DNA from: an uncultured Rhodocyclaceae bacterium
GTDB lineage: Bacteria > Pseudomonadota > Gammaproteobacteria > Burkholderiales > Rhodocyclaceae
Assembly (NCBI GenBank): GCA_937892345.1
Contig: CALAGF010000327.1
Location: 1 to 14,338 of the forward strand
Length of the DNA: 14,338 nt
Direction: 5' to 3'
Shown: piece after piece, positions 6,223 to 13,769 of the stretch
How the letters are laid out: every line of letters starts with the position of its first letter
How positions within the stretch are numbered: position 1 is the stretch's first letter
Notes under the pieces: model-generated
Database searches by the model: none
Seen by the model: the letters and a program-made list of their open reading frames with translations, nothing else
Told to the model about the DNA's origin: nothing
Position numbers and translations under genes: made by a program

Positions 6223-6653
6223 GCTGCCTCCGCCAATCCAGTCCAGGCAAGGCGGGGCACACCATCCTGCCCGCCCACAACCACGGCAAGCTGTCCATAG
6301 GCTTCGGCCAGCGCCAGCGCATCCTCAGCCTGCAGTTCCGGCACAAAACATCCCTCCTCCACTGGCCAAGCGTCGGCGTCCGCGCAATGCTCGGTCGCAT
6401 AGGGTTCGTAATTTCCTTCCAGCAACTCGCATTCCAGTTGCGCCTGCCAGTCCGCGTTGTCCTCGGGCGTACAGTTTTCCGAGGCCGGATTGTGTGCGGT
6501 CAACAGGGCAAAACAGGTAATTTTCCTTGCGTGCAGCCATTGCTGCAGAACCGGTTCGACCTGATCCAGCCGCAGTTCAAGCAAGCCCTGAGGCAAATAA
6601 ACCCGGTAAGTGGTTGCCCGGTAGGCGGCTTCAAGTTCAGTCCTGGATTTCAT
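6213..6653 (-). CDS. DUF3293 domain protein of unknown function
   Basis: A small soluble protein of 146 residues from the ATG at 6653; a TTG at 6662 would add three residues. The pattern is that of DUF3293: an N-terminal YRATTYRVYLP, then FALLTAHNPASENCTPEDN, an acidic region with NYEPYATE, a WPVEEGCFVPEL segment and a C-terminal ALAEAYGQLAVVV strand. There is no signal peptide or membrane segment. No biochemical function is established for the family as far as I know. The start overlaps the end of rmuC by 17 bases, so the gene is very likely translated from the rmuC transcript. A weak GAAG precedes the ATG. It is convergent with bamD, 24 bases apart. Confidence is high that it is a gene, moderate for the family name. 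Confidence 0.8.
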   Translation of the reverse strand: MKSRTELEAAYRATTYRVYLPQGLLELRLDQVEPVLQQWLHARKITCFALLTAHNPASENCTPEDNADWQAQLECELLEGNYEPYATEHCADADAWPVEEGCFVPELQAEDALALAEAYGQLAVVVGGQDGVPRLAWTGLAEAAGT

Positions 6654-7962
6654 CTGCTTCAATCGTCCCGATCAGGTTTTGCGCCTCAGCCGCAGGCAGC
6701 GCTTCGACATCTTTCAATTTGCGGCTGAGCTGCCGCGTTCGCGTTTCGGCTTTCCCGATACTGTTGCTTGCTTCATCAAGTTTTTTGCGGGTATGGGCCA
6801 AGGCTTCCCCGAATTTTCCGAATTCGGTCTTGACCGCGCCCAGCACCGCCCAGACTTCTGCCGAACGTTGCTCGATGGCCAGCGTCCGGAACCCCATTTG
6901 CAAGCTGTTGAGCAGCGCCGCCAGCGTGGTCGGCCCGGTCAGGCTGACCCGGAATTCGCGCTGGATTTGCTCGGCCAGCCCGGGTCGACGCAGCGCTTCG
7001 GCATACAGACCTTCAATCGGCAGGTAGAGCAAGGCGAAATCGGTGGTATGCGGCGGCGCAATGTACTTGTCGCGAATGCTGCGGGCTTCAGCCCGGATGC
7101 GTAACTCGATCGCCTTGCCAGCCGCTTCTGCTGCAGCCGCATCCGGCGCATCCATCAGCCGCTGGTAATCTTCGACCGGAAATTTGGCATCGATCGGCAA
7201 CCACACGACGGCGGAGTCATTTCTGCCCGGCAGCCGAACGGCAAAATCAACCCGCTCATGACTTTCTGGATGAGTGGCGACGTTGGCAGAAAATTGCTCA
7301 GTGGTCAGCAACTGCTCAAGCAGTGCAGAGAGCTGGATTTCCCCCCAGGAGCCCCGAGTTTTGACATTGGTCAGCACCCGCTTGAGATCGCCAACCCCGG
7401 CGGCCAGATGCTGCATTTCGCCCAGCCCGCGATGAACCTGTTCCAGACGTTCGCTAACCAGCTTGAAGGATTCCCCCAGGCGTTGCTCCAGCGTGGCATG
7501 CAGCTTTTCATCGACCGTGCAGCGCATTGCCTCCAGCTTGGTCGCGTTATCCGCCTGGATTGCGGTCAACCGGCTGTCGACGGTCATTTTCAAACGCTCG
7601 AAACGCTCATCCAGCCCTTCGGAAAAACGCAGCAATTCGCGGGAAAAGAACTCCAGACGCTCGGCCTGCATGCTACCGAAGCGCGTCACCTGCTCACCCA
7701 TGCTGCGGGCGAGTTGATGTGACGACTGGGTGCGCTCTTCTCGCTCGCGAAAAGCCAGCTCGGCATCATCGCGCCGGCCACGAGCCAACTCTTCACGCAA
7801 CTCCCGCTCCAGGCGTGCCAGACCCTTGTCCAGCATGAGCAGCGCTTGATCGACCCGCTGTCCCTCACCTGCCGCCACCCGCTGCCGGATCAAGATCAGG
7901 GATTGCAGCAGGACGATCACCAGCAATCCGGCAGCGATCAACCAGAACGTTGCTTCAGTCAT
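6637..7962 (-). CDS. rmuC: DNA recombination protein RmuC
   Basis: RmuC limits inversions at short inverted repeats in E. coli and is thought to be a nuclease-like protein acting in recombination; its exact activity is unresolved. The 441-residue product starts with one membrane helix (about residues 6-25). A long charged coiled-coil region follows (about 35-195) and then the RmuC core (about 200-400). Core signatures are KTRGSWGEIQL (201-211), LPIDAKFPVEDYQRL (255-269), YIAPPHTTDFALLYLPIEGL (300-319) and GPTTLAALLNSLQMGFRTLA (343-362). Length is within the usual range (E. coli 475). Its ATG lies three bases after the stop of the DUF748 gene and its end overlaps the DUF3293 gene, making a three-gene leftward unit. 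Confidence 0.94.
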   Translation of the reverse strand: MTEATFWLIAAGLLVIVLLQSLILIRQRVAAGEGQRVDQALLMLDKGLARLERELREELARGRRDDAELAFREREERTQSSHQLARSMGEQVTRFGSMQAERLEFFSRELLRFSEGLDERFERLKMTVDSRLTAIQADNATKLEAMRCTVDEKLHATLEQRLGESFKLVSERLEQVHRGLGEMQHLAAGVGDLKRVLTNVKTRGSWGEIQLSALLEQLLTTEQFSANVATHPESHERVDFAVRLPGRNDSAVVWLPIDAKFPVEDYQRLMDAPDAAAAEAAGKAIELRIRAEARSIRDKYIAPPHTTDFALLYLPIEGLYAEALRRPGLAEQIQREFRVSLTGPTTLAALLNSLQMGFRTLAIEQRSAEVWAVLGAVKTEFGKFGEALAHTRKKLDEASNSIGKAETRTRQLSRKLKDVEALPAAEAQNLIGTIEADEIQD

Positions 7963-7965
7963 CCA

Positions 7966-10900
7966 TCACTTCAACGAAAAATCGACCCGATTTCCCTTGC
8001 CGGGTTCAGGTGCAGCATCCCCGGCCTTGGACGGCACCAGAAACAGCCGGTCAGCGGCAATCTTGCCTTGCTCGATCAACCATACCTGTACCGCCTCGGC
8101 GCGTGCCTTGCCGAGTTGTTTCATCTGCTCGTCACCGGCAGGCAGATTGGCCAGCATCAGCTTTTCCATTTCATCGACCGGCAATTCTTTTTGCATCCCG
8201 ACGAAATTGCGTGGCTTGGGGAACTTTGCTGCCTTGTAGGCCCGCGCCAGATAACGTTTGTATTCTTCCGGTGTCAGCGTTACATCGGCCGGCGACTCGC
8301 CATCATCGACCTTCTTGCCAGAATCATCGCGCTTCTCGCGCAGCACGGCCTGGCGCATCGCCACCTTTTTCAGCCCTTCACGATCAGTCTCGGGATCAAC
8401 CCGACCGGTAATTTCGAGCTTGAGCGCCTCCCGATCCGTCAAGGCTTTGGCCAGGGCTTCCAGCTTTTTGGCACCCGCCGCATCAATCCGGCTTTCGCCC
8501 CCCGGAAAAGCCACATTGGACAACTCCTCACCACCGCCCACCAGCGAACCCAGCAGCGCAAAGGGAGAGGTGACGGCCTTGACGAACAAGTTGACGATGA
8601 CCTTCACGACCAGACCGCCAATCGAGAATTGCGGATCATCGAGCGAGCCGGAAATTGGCAGGTTGAGGTCGATTTCCCCACGATTGTTCTTGAGCAGCGC
8701 AATCGCCAGATTCACCGGCAGCTTGGTGGCATCCGGACTATCGATCTTTTCCCCGAAGGTAAACTGGTCGATGAATAGATGGTTTTCCGCGGCCAGCTGA
8801 TTGTTTTCCAGCTTGTAGCTGACATCGAGCGAGAGCTTGCCCTTTTCGATGGCATAACCGGCATATTTGCCGGAGTAAGGCGTAAAGCCACTCAGGTCCA
8901 CACCCTTGATTTCTGCCTTGAGGTCAAGGAAGGACTTGGCCGCCAGTGGATTCAATTTGGCCAGGATTTCAACGGGTGCCGCATTGGCATAGCTGCCACG
9001 CAGTTCCAGATCGGCCACACTGTTCTCGGCTGAAGACAGCCCGCTGATCCGACCACCCAACTTGGCAAGACTGACTGTGTAATTCGGCTTGACGAAATAA
9101 TCGGAAAAATTGACTGCGCCGTTGTTGACCGTAATCTTGCCGATTTTGATCGGCATTTTGGGCGCGGCAGCAGCAGGCGGCACGTCGGCGGAAGCGACAG
9201 CGGTCGCTGCCGTTTTGCCCCCGGCAGCCTCACTCTCTTGCGGTCGACGCACAATGTCCGCCACATTCAGACGCCCGGCCTCGCTCAACACCAGGCGGGA
9301 ATAAAAGTCAGTCAGCGCCACGTCGCGGATATCCAGCGACATCGGATCCAGCTTGAAATCGATCCCGCCAAGGTAGAGCGATTTCCACTTGAGGAAATCC
9401 GATTTGTCTTCCGGATTGATCAGCAACAGGTTGCCCAGCGTGGCCGATCCCTTGTAAGCCGCCTTCAGCTTCTCGCGCTCGATACGGACGCTGGCCTCAC
9501 CCTCGTTGGAAAACTGACCGCGCTGCAGGCCGACATTGAGATATTCACCGGCGTACGCTTGCAGGCTGTTGAGTGGAATCGCCTTGCTGCTGACCTTCAT
9601 CCTCACATTCAGCGGGAAAAACTGCACCGGACCGGCGACCTCCAGCGTGCCCTGCTTGTTCAGCCGCGCCTTGAGCGACAAACGCCCTTCGCTGTTCGGG
9701 ACGTTGCCCAGACGCTCACCACGGACTTCGAGACCTTCGACGCGGTGCATCGCTGCCGGCTTGACCGCCTTATCGTCAAAGGTGAAATCGAAATCACTGA
9801 TATTGAGTTCCGCCACTTCACCCAGCCACGGGCGACTGTCCTGAACCTTGCGATCTGTCGCCCGGATGGTTTTGAGAATCGGCGAGCTGACCCATTCGAT
9901 GGCGCCCTTGTCGTTACGCCGCATGACAGCACGGGTGCCTGTGTTGCTGACCTTGGCCACGTCGACACGGTGACCGGGAAGATCGACCCTGATGCCGCTC
10001 AGGGCCATCCGCTCGACACGGAAACGCTCGCCCAGATCAATCTGGTAAGACGCCTCGCGAATTTCAATCGGCTTCGCCAAGGCATGATCCACCGGGCCGA
10101 CGGACACCTCCAGTTCGCGAACCTCACCGACAACCGGGACCTCATGCGACTGATCCTGCCAGCGCAGCAGGCCCTTGCTCAAGACAAATTCACCCAGCGA
10201 CCATTTCAGCGGCGTTGCGGCTGGCGTCTCGGTCACTGCGGATTGCTCAGGCTTGCCGGCCAGGCGATCTGCCAGCGCCAGCACATTCATTTCGCCTTGA
10301 CGGTTGACCGCAAGATCCACTTTCAGCCCGGCCAGCGCTACCTTGCGGACGGCGATATCGCGATTGATCAAGTCAGCCTGCTCCAGATCTACAGTCAGGG
10401 CATCCCAAGCCAGCAAGGGTTTGGCCGCCAACACATCTGTCAGTTGCAGACTGGAAATCCTGGCACTGCCCAGCACTGCCAGGGAATACACCCCAGCAGA
10501 AACCTCCTTGAATACGGCCTTCAGACTGGAGTCAAGAATCGCCGCATCAAGCTTGAGCGGCAGGCCCGCCGGTGCATACGCCTGCAAACTCCCGAGATCG
10601 AATTTGTCGATTGCCAGACTGAGCTCACTCTCACGATCACTCGCAAAAGGCGTGCTCTTGCCGTCCAGATGCATCTGGGCACCGTTCACATGGGCCGCAA
10701 ACATGGGCTGAACCAGCACCTCGGCCTGATATGGCAAGGTGGAAATAAAGGGAATTGCAAACTGGATATCACTGATGTTGTGCTGTTTTGCCCGAGGCTG
10801 GTCGTCAAATACGATGCGCCCGCCGTTAAGCTGGATATTGTTCAACGAGAAACGCGGCAATCCGGTATCCGGCGTGTCCTTGGGCTTGAGCCATTCGTCG

Positions 10901-11328
10901 AGCAAATCGGAAATATCATATTGCCCATCCCCGACCCGGCTGACAGCGACCCGCAAACCATCCAGCCGGATTTCGTCGACCACCGCGGCCATGCGCAACA
11001 GCGAGGCGCCGGAAAGATTGACGTAGAGCGAATCAAACCCTGCCTGCTCGCCCTCTGAAAGTCGGGCAACCGAAACGCCCTTGATGCCTAACGACAGCGC
11101 CAGCGGGTTGATATCGATCTGTTCGATGCTGACCGGGCGATGCAGGATTTTCGTCAACTGGCCGACCGCCAAAGACTTCACCAAAGGCGGTAAAGCGAAG
11201 AAACCCAGCGCTACGAGGGCAACAAAAACAATGCCAGCACGCAGAACAATCCGACGCAATCGCGACGATTTAACGACTTCGCTGATCTTTGAGAAAACTG
11301 ACACATCTATCGAGGTCGGATCGGACAT
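7966..11328 (-). CDS. DUF748 (AsmA-like) envelope protein with an OmpA-like C-terminal region
   Basis: A 1120-residue protein with a single N-terminal membrane helix (about residues 27-48) after a basic stretch (SSRLRR). The following segment, SLAVGQLTKILHRPVSIEQI, is typical of AsmA/DUF748 family N-termini. The rest should lie in the periplasm as repeated beta-rich DUF748 units, including recurring phrases such as NNIQLNGGRIVFDD and ITVNNGAVNFSDYFVKPNYT. An Ala/Pro-rich linker sits near residues 695-725. The last ~170 residues, starting around VAFPGGESRIDAAGAKKLEA, resemble an OmpA/MotB-like fold with GRVDPETDREGLK and RAEAVQVWLIEQG. AsmA-like proteins, TamB and YhdP are implicated in phospholipid transfer between membranes; that role is inferred here, not shown. 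First gene of the unit with rmuC and DUF3293, divergent from a response regulator. The start has only a weak ribosome site. Confidence 0.85.
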   Translation of the reverse strand: MSDPTSIDVSVFSKISEVVKSSRLRRIVLRAGIVFVALVALGFFALPPLVKSLAVGQLTKILHRPVSIEQIDINPLALSLGIKGVSVARLSEGEQAGFDSLYVNLSGASLLRMAAVVDEIRLDGLRVAVSRVGDGQYDISDLLDEWLKPKDTPDTGLPRFSLNNIQLNGGRIVFDDQPRAKQHNISDIQFAIPFISTLPYQAEVLVQPMFAAHVNGAQMHLDGKSTPFASDRESELSLAIDKFDLGSLQAYAPAGLPLKLDAAILDSSLKAVFKEVSAGVYSLAVLGSARISSLQLTDVLAAKPLLAWDALTVDLEQADLINRDIAVRKVALAGLKVDLAVNRQGEMNVLALADRLAGKPEQSAVTETPAATPLKWSLGEFVLSKGLLRWQDQSHEVPVVGEVRELEVSVGPVDHALAKPIEIREASYQIDLGERFRVERMALSGIRVDLPGHRVDVAKVSNTGTRAVMRRNDKGAIEWVSSPILKTIRATDRKVQDSRPWLGEVAELNISDFDFTFDDKAVKPAAMHRVEGLEVRGERLGNVPNSEGRLSLKARLNKQGTLEVAGPVQFFPLNVRMKVSSKAIPLNSLQAYAGEYLNVGLQRGQFSNEGEASVRIEREKLKAAYKGSATLGNLLLINPEDKSDFLKWKSLYLGGIDFKLDPMSLDIRDVALTDFYSRLVLSEAGRLNVADIVRRPQESEAAGGKTAATAVASADVPPAAAAPKMPIKIGKITVNNGAVNFSDYFVKPNYTVSLAKLGGRISGLSSAENSVADLELRGSYANAAPVEILAKLNPLAAKSFLDLKAEIKGVDLSGFTPYSGKYAGYAIEKGKLSLDVSYKLENNQLAAENHLFIDQFTFGEKIDSPDATKLPVNLAIALLKNNRGEIDLNLPISGSLDDPQFSIGGLVVKVIVNLFVKAVTSPFALLGSLVGGGEELSNVAFPGGESRIDAAGAKKLEALAKALTDREALKLEITGRVDPETDREGLKKVAMRQAVLREKRDDSGKKVDDGESPADVTLTPEEYKRYLARAYKAAKFPKPRNFVGMQKELPVDEMEKLMLANLPAGDEQMKQLGKARAEAVQVWLIEQGKIAADRLFLVPSKAGDAAPEPGKGNRVDFSLK

Positions 11329-11361
11329 GGTAATCTTGCGGAGTAGTGAGCTTTGGCGCGA

Positions 11362-11399
11362 AATTTAGCACACAGTCCCCGCCTCGAACGGGCTAAATT
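11362..11399. promoter_or_regulatory. Symmetric divergent promoter-like element
   Basis: The intergenic region (11329-11437) contains an inverted repeat: AATTTAGC at 11362-11369 and GCTAAATT at 11392-11399, 22 bases apart. Read outward, each arm is GCTAAATT, five of six matches to a -10 hexamer (TAAATT). Each is placed to serve one of the two divergent genes: leftward to DUF748 (start 11328) and rightward to the response regulator (start 11438). Neither has a good -35 box. It could be a pair of overlapping promoters or the operator of a dimeric regulator; the sequence does not decide. Confidence 0.35.
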
Positions 11400-11437
11400 C
11401 AGGGCACCAGAAAAGCCTTTTTTCTCAACCGGCAACC

Positions 11438-11827
11438 ATGATCAACAAACGCCTTTCCGTCGCCATCGTAGACGACAACGACATGATGCGTGCCATCCTC
11501 CGCGGCATGCTGCGGGGAGAAGGCTTCGACGTAGTCGGAGAAGCACGCAACGGCACGCTTGCGGTCGACCTCGCAGAACGCCTGAAACCGGACATCATCT
11601 GCATGGATGTGATGATGCCCGAGAAAAACGGTCTCGAAGCCATGGCTGAAATCAAGGCGGCCCGCCCGGAAACCCAGATTGTGATGATTACCAGCAATGC
11701 TGATCCGGAAACGGTTCAGGATGCCATCCAGAATGGCGCGGCCGGATTCATCATCAAGCCGTTCAACGCAGCCCGCGTACTCGACACACTGGAAAAAGTC
11801 GCAGCCCGGTTGCGAAAAAACGCCTAA
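11438..11827 (+). CDS. Single-domain response regulator (CheY-like receiver)
   Basis: The 129-residue protein is a receiver domain only, with no output domain. Phosphorylation residues are all visible: acidic pair Asp12/Asp13, acceptor Asp57 in ICMDVMMP, Thr85 in MITSN, and Lys107 in FIIKPF. The position of CheY Tyr106 is Ile105, so signalling through that aromatic switch is unlikely to be the same as in flagellar CheY. It must act by protein contacts or phosphotransfer, with a histidine kinase encoded elsewhere; none is in this window. The start follows a leader with no clear ribosome site (CCGGCAACC before ATG) but a short AT-rich hairpin (11409-11425). Its TAA stop overlaps the TAG stop of the convergent gloB in the four bases 11824-11827. 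No regulatory target can be named. Confidence 0.9.
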   Translation: MINKRLSVAIVDDNDMMRAILRGMLRGEGFDVVGEARNGTLAVDLAERLKPDIICMDVMMPEKNGLEAMAEIKAARPETQIVMITSNADPETVQDAIQNGAAGFIIKPFNAARVLDTLEKVAARLRKNA

Positions 11828-12579
11828 AACACGTTACGCCAAGCGCGAATTGCAGCAAAAACCGCCTCTGGACCGACGTCGACCGCTGCATGTGCCAAAG
11901 CGGCAGCAATCACCGCAGGCTGCTCGCAGCGCAAGAAGGGGTTAGTGGCTTTTTCTTCGCCCAGGGTTGAGGGCACACTCGCTTGCCCCGCTGCACGCAA
12001 GGCTGCAACCGCTTCAACCCGTGCAATCAGCGCAGGATTCTCCGGCTCGACTGCCAGCGCAAAGCCCAGATTCATTTGCGTATATTCATGCGCGCAATAG
12101 ATCCGGGTCGCCTCGGGCAAAGCAGCAATCCGGGCCAGGGAGGCTGACATCTGCGCCGGGGTGCCTTCGAACAGACGACCGCATCCGGCACCAAACAAGG
12201 TATCGCCGCAGAAAAGGCTGCCCTTCCCGTAGTAGGCCAGATGGCCCAGCGTATGTCCGGGCACGGCCATCACTGCGAAGGGCTCTCCCAGGACTTCGAT
12301 GCTTTCGCCACCTGACAAGGGGTGGGTAGTGCCTGTGATAGACTCGGCGGCCGGTGCATGCACGGTAGGCGCATAACGCGAGACCAGTTCGCCGATGCCG
12401 CCCTGATGGTCGGCATGGTGATGCGTGACAAGAATCTGCACCAGTTGCAGACCACCAGCTTCCAGGCGAGCCACCACGGGCGCTGCATCACCGGGATCAA
12501 CCACACACGCCTGCTTGCCGCGGGTCAGCAACCAGATGTAATTGTCCTTGAATGCGGGAATGAAGGAAATTTCGAACAT
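11824..12579 (-). CDS. gloB: Hydroxyacylglutathione hydrolase (glyoxalase II)
   Basis: GloB hydrolyses S-D-lactoylglutathione to D-lactate and glutathione, the second step of methylglyoxal detoxification, in the cytoplasm. The 251-residue protein is a metallo-beta-lactamase fold enzyme with the binuclear metal site THHHADH (His53, His55, Asp57, His58), His109 in PGHTLGH, Asp126 in CGDTLFG and His164 in CAHEYT. The C-terminal glyoxalase II domain carries the substrate-contact segment EEKATNPFLR (208-217). The N-terminus FEISFIPAFKDNYIW is canonical, so the start is secure; length equals E. coli GloB (251). A strong promoter-like sequence sits so close upstream that the message may have no leader. 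Divergent from a yafS-like methyltransferase gene followed by rnhA, as in E. coli. Ends convergent with the response regulator, sharing stop-codon bases. Confidence 0.96.
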   Translation of the reverse strand: MFEISFIPAFKDNYIWLLTRGKQACVVDPGDAAPVVARLEAGGLQLVQILVTHHHADHQGGIGELVSRYAPTVHAPAAESITGTTHPLSGGESIEVLGEPFAVMAVPGHTLGHLAYYGKGSLFCGDTLFGAGCGRLFEGTPAQMSASLARIAALPEATRIYCAHEYTQMNLGFALAVEPENPALIARVEAVAALRAAGQASVPSTLGEEKATNPFLRCEQPAVIAAALAHAAVDVGPEAVFAAIRAWRNVF

Positions 12580-12585
12580 GCCGGA

Positions 12586-12614
12586 ACTATCGAGCCAGGA
12601 CCGCGGGATGTCAA
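12586..12614 (-). promoter_or_regulatory. Predicted gloB promoter giving a leaderless transcript
   Basis: The minus strand shows a perfect TTGACA (12614-12609), a 17-base spacer and GATAGT (12591-12586), four of six matches to a -10. Only six bases separate the -10 hexamer from the gloB ATG (12579). Transcription should therefore start at or next to the A of the start codon, leaving no room for a ribosome site. The -35 box overlaps the preferred start codon of the divergent methyltransferase gene. Confidence 0.5.
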
Positions 12615-13324
12615 TTCCCGGTCTGGACGCCTGGCTGGCATCGCCGCAGGGGCGTTACGTTCAGGACTGGGAAACCCGCCAGGTCGATGCTGCGGTATCC
12701 GACATTTTCGGTTTTCATGCCCTGCAGATCGGGCTCCCGCAATGCGACCTGCTGCAAGCCAACCGGATGTCACTGCGGCTGCGTGCCTGCGAGGACGGCA
12801 TGGTGGACCTGCGTTGTCGTCCCGATGCCCTGCCCCTGGCGGCCCAGAGTACCGATCTGATCATCCTGCCGCACATCCTCGAATTTGCCGAGAACCCGCA
12901 CCAGATCCTGCGCGAAGTCGAGCGCGTATTGATTCCGGAAGGACAGCTGATCGTTCTCGGCTTCAATCCCTTGTCGCTCTGGGGATTGAAGCGCCGGCTC
13001 CGGCGCTCGCATGGTTTCCCCTGGCATGGCAGCTATCTCTCACCCCTGCGCCTCAAGGACTGGCTGAAATTGCTCGGATTCGAAGTCGACCGCAGTGAGT
13101 TCGGCTGTTACGCACCTCCTTGCGAGCAGCAGAAATGGCTACAGCGCTGGCGCTTTACCGAAACAGCGGGTCGCCGCTGGTGGAAGTTTTCCGGCGCCGT
13201 GTACATGATTCGCGCCATCAAGCGGGTCAACGGTATGCGCCTGATCACGCCAAACTGGCGGACACAATCCGTGCGCGGCAAGGCCCTTAGAACAGTGACT
13301 CAAAAGGAACGTCATGGCGACTGA
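12608..13324 (+). CDS. yafS: YafS-like SAM-dependent methyltransferase (type 11), target unknown
   Basis: From the ATG at 12608 the protein has 238 residues. It fits the Methyltransf_11 pattern in its second half: LPLAAQSTDLIILPHILEF (about 76-94), the helix ENPHQILREVERVL, then IPEGQLIVLGFNPLSLWGL (about 109-127). The usual glycine-rich SAM motif (DxGxG) is absent; its place is taken by HALQIGLPQCD (about 37-47), so binding or activity may be altered. The N-terminus (GLDAWLASPQGRYVQDWE) and the tryptophan-rich C-terminus suit the gloB-linked YafS family. I chose 12608 because AGGA lies seven bases upstream. A start at 12578 would overlap the gloB ATG, and 12542 lies in gloB. The end overlaps rnhA by 11 bases. 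The gloB / yafS-rnhA order is that of E. coli. Substrate unknown. Confidence 0.85.
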   Translation: MSIPGLDAWLASPQGRYVQDWETRQVDAAVSDIFGFHALQIGLPQCDLLQANRMSLRLRACEDGMVDLRCRPDALPLAAQSTDLIILPHILEFAENPHQILREVERVLIPEGQLIVLGFNPLSLWGLKRRLRRSHGFPWHGSYLSPLRLKDWLKLLGFEVDRSEFGCYAPPCEQQKWLQRWRFTETAGRRWWKFSGAVYMIRAIKRVNGMRLITPNWRTQSVRGKALRTVTQKERHGD

Positions 13325-13769
13325 GATCGTCGAAATCTACACCGATGGTGCTTGCCGGGGAAATCCCGGACCGGGCGGCTGGGGCGCGATCCTGCGCCTG
13401 GGTCAGCACGAGAAGGAACTCTGGGGCGGTGAAGCGGCTACCACCAATAACCGCATGGAACTGATGGCTGCGATCCGCAGCCTGGAAGCACTGACCCGGC
13501 CGATTCAGGGGCGCGTGTACACCGACTCGCAATATGTACTCAAGGGGATCAGCGAGTGGATTCACGGCTGGAAACGCAATGGCTGGAAGACATCGGACAA
13601 GAAACCGGTAAAAAACGCCGATCTTTGGCAACTGCTGGACGATCAGGTGCGCCGTCACAAACTTGAATGGATCTGGGTAAAAGGCCACGCCGGCCACCCG
13701 GAAAACGAGCGTGCCGACGCACTGGCCAATCGTGGCATTGATGAACTGGCATCCAGGAATAGCGCATGA
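13314..13769 (+). CDS. rnhA: Ribonuclease HI
   Basis: RNase HI cuts the RNA strand of RNA-DNA hybrids, removing R-loops and primer RNA. The 151-residue protein (E. coli 155) has every catalytic residue: Asp11 in YTDGACRGNPG, Glu49 in NNRMELMA, Asp71 in YTDSQYV, His125 in VKGHAGHPENE and Asp135 in RADALAN. The basic handle region (HGWKRNGWKTSDKKPVKN, about 84-101) for hybrid binding is present. The ATG at 13314 has AAGGAA five bases upstream and overlaps the end of the methyltransferase gene by 11 bases. Its TGA stop overlaps the dnaQ ATG as ATGA. All three genes therefore read as one translationally linked unit; in E. coli rnhA and dnaQ are divergent instead. Confidence 0.98.
   Translation: MATEIVEIYTDGACRGNPGPGGWGAILRLGQHEKELWGGEAATTNNRMELMAAIRSLEALTRPIQGRVYTDSQYVLKGISEWIHGWKRNGWKTSDKKPVKNADLWQLLDDQVRRHKLEWIWVKGHAGHPENERADALANRGIDELASRNSA

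Noticed and set aside
7846..8778. 310-codon plus-strand open frame across the rmuC/DUF748 junction
   Set aside because: Antisense shadow of two well-supported genes, with no domain or start signal.
9238..11058. 606-codon open frame on the plus strand opposite the DUF748 gene
   Set aside because: Despite its length, it mirrors the DUF748 reading frame. The composition (many His, Gln, Arg) is typical of antisense frames of GC-rich genes, and the minus-strand frame has a clear membrane anchor and family motifs.
12542..12607. Upstream extension of the methyltransferase gene to 12542 or 12578
   Set aside because: These starts lie inside gloB or on its ATG; the ATG at 12608 has a well-spaced AGGA and begins at the family-like N-terminus.
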